Source: Solimonas sp040391865 (GTDB lineage: Bacteria; Pseudomonadota; Gammaproteobacteria; Nevskiales; Nevskiaceae). Taken from it: DNA of 37,996 bases. The DNA is taken from NCBI GenBank assembly GCA_040391865.1, contig JBEBWZ010000017.1:1-37996 (forward strand), written 5' to 3'. Under the pieces are notes generated by a model, which ran no database searches, was not told the origin of the DNA, and saw only the letters and a program-made list of their open reading frames with translations. Shown here one piece after another: positions 32,287 through 37,996 of this stretch; the stretch's first letter is position 1, and every line of letters begins with the position of its first letter. Made by a program: the position numbers and the translations under genes.

Positions 32287-33381
32287 ATGCACACGCTGAA
32301 CGTCGAACTGGGTTCCCGCAGCTATCCGATCCTGATCGGCCCCGGCCTGCTGCAACAACCGGATGCCTTGGCGCTGGCGCGTGGCCGACCGCTGCGGTTG
32401 ATCACCGACAGCAATGTCGCGCCGCACTATCTGGCCAGCGTGCAGCAATCGCTGGGTCTGGGCGACGAGCATGTGCGCGTGCTGCCCGCCGGCGAAGGCC
32501 ACAAGACCTGGAACAGCGCCGAGCAGGTGCTGGACTGGCTGCTGCAGACGCGGCTGTCGCGCGACGGCTGGATCGTCGCGCTCGGCGGCGGAGTGATCGG
32601 CGATCTCGTCGGGTTTTGCGCGGCGATCTACCAGCGCGGCGTCGATTTCGTGCAGATTCCGACCACCTTGCTGGCACAGGTCGACTCCTCGGTCGGCGGC
32701 AAGACCGGCGTCAATCACGCGCGCGGCAAGAACATGATCGGCGCGTTCCACCAGCCGCGCCTGGTGCTCGCCGACACGCAGACCCTGAGCACGCTGCCGC
32801 CGCGCGAAGTCGGTGCCGGCCTGGCGGAAGTGATCAAGTACGGCATGCTCGCCGACGCCACCTTCTTCGCCTGGCTGGAACAGAATCTCGATGCCCTGCT
32901 GCAGCTCGACGCGGCGGCACTGAGTCACGCGATCCGGCGCAGCTGCGAGCTGAAGGCGCAGATCGTGGCGATGGACGAGCGCGAAACCGCCGAAGGCGGC
33001 GCCGGGCCGCGCGCCTGGCTAAATCTCGGCCACACCTTCGGGCATGCGGTCGAAACCTACACCGGCTACACCCAGTGGCTGCACGGCGAAGCCGTGGCTG
33101 TCGGCCTGTGCATGGCCGCCGATCTCTCGGCGCGGCTGGGCTGGATCACGGCCGCCGAGTCCGAACGCTGCAACGCGCTGATCGCGCGCGCAGGCCTGCC
33201 GGTGCGGCCGCCCGCCGGCATGCGCGCCGAGCATTTCAGTGAACTGATGAGCCTCGACAAGAAGGTCGCAGCCGGACAACTGCGCCTGATCCTGATGCGC
33301 GGGCTCGGCAGCGCGACGGTGAGTGCCGATTTCGACAGTGCCGCGCTGAGCGCGACGCTGGCCCACTTCACACGCGACTGA
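32287..33381 (+). CDS. aroB: 3-dehydroquinate synthase
   Basis: 364 aa from ATG at 32287 (MHTLNVELGSRSYPILIGPGLL), the position where the family begins. Converts DAHP to 3-dehydroquinate using NAD+ and a divalent metal, the second shikimate step. Motifs are PAGEGHKTWNSAEQVLDWLL, ALGGGVIGDLVGFCAAIYQRG, IPTTLLAQVDSSVGGKTGVNH, KNMIGAFHQP, AEVIKYGML and LGHTFGHAVETYTGY with metal-binding His residues; the second half includes MSLDKKVAAGQLRLILM. The ribosome-binding site is poor, so coupling to an upstream reading frame is possible. The dGTPase gene starts 1 bp after the stop. Confidence 0.96.
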   Translation: MHTLNVELGSRSYPILIGPGLLQQPDALALARGRPLRLITDSNVAPHYLASVQQSLGLGDEHVRVLPAGEGHKTWNSAEQVLDWLLQTRLSRDGWIVALGGGVIGDLVGFCAAIYQRGVDFVQIPTTLLAQVDSSVGGKTGVNHARGKNMIGAFHQPRLVLADTQTLSTLPPREVGAGLAEVIKYGMLADATFFAWLEQNLDALLQLDAAALSHAIRRSCELKAQIVAMDERETAEGGAGPRAWLNLGHTFGHAVETYTGYTQWLHGEAVAVGLCMAADLSARLGWITAAESERCNALIARAGLPVRPPAGMRAEHFSELMSLDKKVAAGQLRLILMRGLGSATVSADFDSAALSATLAHFTRD

Positions 33382-33382
33382 C

Positions 33383-34534
33383 ATGCCCGAACTCGCCCGC
33401 TATGCCGCCACCGACGCGCAGTCGCGCGGCCGGCGTCATCCGGAGCCCTCTTCCGGGCATCGCAGCGAGTATCAGCGCGACCGCGACCGCATCATTCACT
33501 CGGCCGCCTTCCGGCGCCTGGAATACAAGACGCAGGTCTTCATCAATCATGAAGGCGATCTGTTCCGCACCCGGTTGACGCATTCGGTCGAGGTTGCGCA
33601 GATTGCGCGCACGCTGGCGCGCAGCCTGCACCTCAACGAAGAGCTGTGCGAAGCGATTTCACTGGCGCACGACCTCGGTCACACACCCTTCGGCCATGCC
33701 GGCCAGGATGCGCTGAACGATTGCATGAAGCCCTACGGCGGCTTCGAGCACAATGCGCAATCCCTGCGCGTGGTCGACGAGCTTGAAGACAAGTACGCGG
33801 AATTCCTCGGCCTCAATCTGATGTTCGAGACCCGTGAGGGCATTCTCAAGCACTGCTCGGCGAAGCGGGCGCTGGCACTTGGGGATGTGGGCGAGCGGTT
33901 CCTGAGCCGCACCCAGCCGAGTCTGGAAGCACAGATCGCCAATCACGCCGACGAGATCGCCTACAACAACCACGATATCGACGACGGCGTACGCGCACGG
34001 CTGCTGAGCTTCGAGCAGTTGCGCACGGTGCCGCTGTTTTGCCGTCATCACGATGAGGTGCTGGCGCGCTATGGCGAGATCACGCCGAAACAGCAGCGTC
34101 ACGAAACCATCCGCCGCATCATCAATACCCTGGTCACCGATCTGCTGACGCATTCGCAGCAGGCCCTGGCCCGCTCCGGCGTCGGCAGCATCGCCGAGGT
34201 CCGCGCGCTGTCGAAACCATTGATCGGTTTCAGTCCGGAACTGCAGGAAGAGAACGCGGCGCTGAAGCGGTTCCTGCTCGAACACCTGTACCGTCATCAT
34301 CAGGTGTATCGCATGACCACCAAGGCCAAGCGCGTGGTGCGCGAGTTGTTCGCGGCCTTCCTGGACGATCCGCGGCTGTTGCCACCGGACTTCCATGCGG
34401 CGGCGCGCACGCTCGAAAGTGCCGAGGGCGAAAACGGTCGCGCGCGCATCGTCGCCGATTACGTCGCCGGCATGACCGACCGTTACGCGATCGACGAGTA
34501 CGAGCGCCTGTTCGATCCGCGGCGGCTGCGGTAG
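33383..34534 (+). CDS. dgt: Deoxyguanosinetriphosphate triphosphohydrolase-like protein (HD domain)
   Basis: 383 aa. Cleaves dGTP or other dNTPs to nucleoside and triphosphate, controlling dNTP pools. The N-terminal RDRDRIIHSAAFRRLEYKTQVF and the HD metal motifs are clear: LTHSVEVAQIARTLARSL (His near 70), ISLAHDLGHTPFGHAGQDAL (HD near 93-94 of a CDLGHPPFGH-like motif), then FEHNAQSLRVVDELE and ANHADEIAYNNHDIDDGVRA (second Asp). The length is that of the type-2, dGTPase-like subfamily, shorter than E. coli Dgt (505 aa), so exact dNTP preference is unknown. A perfect 24-bp inverted repeat begins just after its stop. Confidence 0.93.
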   Translation: MPELARYAATDAQSRGRRHPEPSSGHRSEYQRDRDRIIHSAAFRRLEYKTQVFINHEGDLFRTRLTHSVEVAQIARTLARSLHLNEELCEAISLAHDLGHTPFGHAGQDALNDCMKPYGGFEHNAQSLRVVDELEDKYAEFLGLNLMFETREGILKHCSAKRALALGDVGERFLSRTQPSLEAQIANHADEIAYNNHDIDDGVRARLLSFEQLRTVPLFCRHHDEVLARYGEITPKQQRHETIRRIINTLVTDLLTHSQQALARSGVGSIAEVRALSKPLIGFSPELQEENAALKRFLLEHLYRHHQVYRMTTKAKRVVRELFAAFLDDPRLLPPDFHAAARTLESAEGENGRARIVADYVAGMTDRYAIDEYERLFDPRRLR

Positions 34535-34537
34535 AAG

Positions 34538-34608
34538 CCGTTTCCGGTTGGCGGTTTCCAGGGGCGGGGCGGCCGTTCCGGAAACTGGAAACCGCCAACC
34601 GGAAACGG
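34538..34608. repeat. Perfect 24-bp inverted repeat before the Y1 transposase gene (REP-like)
   Basis: The left arm 34538-34561 starts CCGTTTCCGGTTGG and the right arm 34585-34608 ends CCAACCGGAAACGG; the two are exact reverse complements over 24 bases, with a 23-nt G/C-rich loop. It ends 12 bp before the transposase ATG. REP-associated tyrosine transposases act on hairpins of this kind flanking their gene, so this is probably their recognition element; it could also terminate dgt transcription. Confidence 0.8.
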
Positions 34609-34620
34609 GAAACTGCGTGC

Positions 34621-35316
34621 ATGGCCCGCCTTCCCCGTCTTTCGGTCCCCGCCTATCCGCACCACATCGTGCAGCGCGGCAATAATCGCCAGCCGATCTT
34701 CATCGACGTTGACGATCGCAAGGCGCTGCTTGACCTGATCTTCGACGCGGCGAAATCGGCACAGGTCGCGGTTCACGGCTACGTGCTGATGGACAACCAT
34801 TTCCATCTGCTGGCCACCCCCGAAACCGGCAACGGCCTGTCGCAGATGATGCAGACCTTGGGCCGCCGCTATGTGCAGCGCTTCAACCGCCGCCATCAGC
34901 GCAGCGGCACGCTGTGGGAGGGCCGCTATCGTGCGACGCTGCTGGAACCCGCGGTCTATCTGCTGCCCTGCATGGTCTACATGGATCTGAATCCGGTGCG
35001 CGCCGGATTGATCCACCATGTCGCCGACTATCGCTGGTCCAGTCACGGCCATTACGCCGGCTTGTGGCATGAGCGGCGGCTGGCGCCGCATGCGATGTAC
35101 TGGCAATTGGGCAATACCCCGTTTGCCCGCGAAGCGGCCTACACCCGCCTCGTCGCCGACGGGATTGCACCCGCGCTGCAGACCGCGCTGACCGACTCGG
35201 TGCTCAAGGCCTGGGCGCTGGGCAGCGAAAACTTCATCCGCGAACTGCAGAAGCAGACCGAACGCCGTATCAGCCGCGCAAAGCCCGGCAGACCCCGAAT
35301 TCCGGCCTCTCGCTGA
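34621..35316 (+). CDS. REP-associated tyrosine transposase (RAYT, Y1/IS200-like)
   Basis: 231 aa, apparently intact. The catalytic core shows the HUH motif and tyrosine typical of Y1 enzymes: YPHHIVQRGNNRQPIF at 12-27, VHGYVLMDNHFHLLATPETG with the HxH pair at 60-62, and the helix GRRYVQRFNRRHQRSGTLWEGRY with the candidate nucleophile Tyr near 84. LNPVRAGLIHHVADYRWSS is the conserved downstream block of the IS200-like family. These single-copy domesticated transposases recognise extragenic palindromic repeats. A hairpin precedes the gene and characteristic motifs follow it (35355-35430). It sits between dgt and gltB, interrupting the otherwise conserved aroB-gltB neighbourhood. Confidence 0.92.
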   Translation: MARLPRLSVPAYPHHIVQRGNNRQPIFIDVDDRKALLDLIFDAAKSAQVAVHGYVLMDNHFHLLATPETGNGLSQMMQTLGRRYVQRFNRRHQRSGTLWEGRYRATLLEPAVYLLPCMVYMDLNPVRAGLIHHVADYRWSSHGHYAGLWHERRLAPHAMYWQLGNTPFAREAAYTRLVADGIAPALQTALTDSVLKAWALGSENFIRELQKQTERRISRAKPGRPRIPASR

Positions 35317-35354
35317 ACGCACCAACAGTGTGCATCCACGGCCAAGATAGCTCA

Positions 35355-35430
35355 GATTAAATGTGTCCCCAATTATAATCGCACCATGTTGACGCGTATT
35401 ATTTTTGGGGTCTGACCCTATTTTATTTTT
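35355..35430. mobile_element. RAYT-associated 3' region with GGGGTCTGACCC and TGTGTCCCCAATTAT motifs
   Basis: Downstream of the transposase the sequence turns AT-rich. Two marks stand out: GATTAAATGTGTCCCCAATT beginning at 35355, bracketed by GATTA and TAATC, and GGGTCTGACCC at 35408-35418, a near-perfect palindrome inside TTTTTGGGGTCTGACCCTATT. Both motifs are familiar to me from the flanks of many Y1-transposase genes in Proteobacteria. They mark the probable 3' end of the transposing or repeat unit, just before gltB. Confidence 0.65.
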
Positions 35431-35499
35431 CTTGGCGCCATGAATTCAGTGCCTTAGGATCGCCATCCTCTGTAAGCAGTCAAGTAACGAGGGTGAGCC

Positions 35500-37996
<2,497 letters not shown>

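Noticed and set aside
35339..35365. Sequence like the 5' part of a tRNA (GATAGCTCAGATTAA)
   Set aside because: No anticodon stem, T-loop (GGTTCGAATCC-type) or acceptor complement follows; the similarity is limited to a D-arm-like string in the transposase 3' region.

Overview
This window is a high-GC, gene-dense chromosomal segment of a gammaproteobacterium. Three syntenies place it: mrcA divergent from pilMNOPQ-aroK-aroB with gltB downstream, rph-rdgB-hemW, and qmcA-nfeD. The protein style (TonB receptor with FecI/FecR, two-domain fatty acyl reductase, short GGGATT-type repeats) suggests the Xanthomonadales/Nevskiales side of the class. That placement is inference; no rRNA or tRNA gene is present to confirm it. 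I identify 37 protein-coding genes, two of them cut by the window ends (positions 1 and 37996).

Region 1-5765 (minus strand) is an iron-citrate-like surface signalling cassette: ECF sigma factor, FecR anti-sigma regulator, a large TonB-dependent receptor with an N-terminal signalling (STN) domain, and the start of a secreted protein 14 bp after the receptor. A palindromic repeat of about 83 bp lies between fecR and the receptor gene. The receptor end looks less GC-biased than the rest of the window.

Region 5882-10889 (minus strand) holds a small DUF6122-like membrane protein, a two-domain fatty acyl-CoA/aldehyde reductase, an outer-membrane beta-barrel with an SH3-like tail, an exported ATP-dependent DNA ligase of the LigE type, and a HIT-family protein. 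Region 10944-12821 (plus) carries a Rossmann-fold oxidoreductase and a CPA2 cation/proton antiporter. Region 12815-15981 (minus) is a compact run sufE, qmcA (SPFH), nfeD, hemolysin III (PAQR family) and a phospholipase-D-like lipoprotein. The hemolysin III gene has no ordinary start codon where its conserved N-terminus begins; an ATC sits behind a well-placed Shine-Dalgarno.

Region 16049-23371 (plus) is housekeeping: rph, rdgB, hemW, a CPxCG protein, ribosomal protein L31 type B, a short malic enzyme, citrate synthase, rluF and a methyltransferase. A 30-bp repeat has inserted twice here in opposite orientation, once at the rdgB/hemW junction and once in frame inside hemW.

Region 23374-37996 is the classical mrcA / pilMNOPQ-aroK-aroB block. 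PBP1A is transcribed leftwards with a small uncharacterised gene behind it; the type IV pilus alignment complex and secretin, shikimate kinase, dehydroquinate synthase, a dGTPase, a REP-associated (Y1) transposase with its own hairpin, and the start of gltB are transcribed rightwards. I found no phage, CRISPR array, restriction or defence island. The unusual signals are the non-canonical hemolysin III start, the intragenic repeat pair in hemW, the transposase/hairpin unit and the extended LigE leader.
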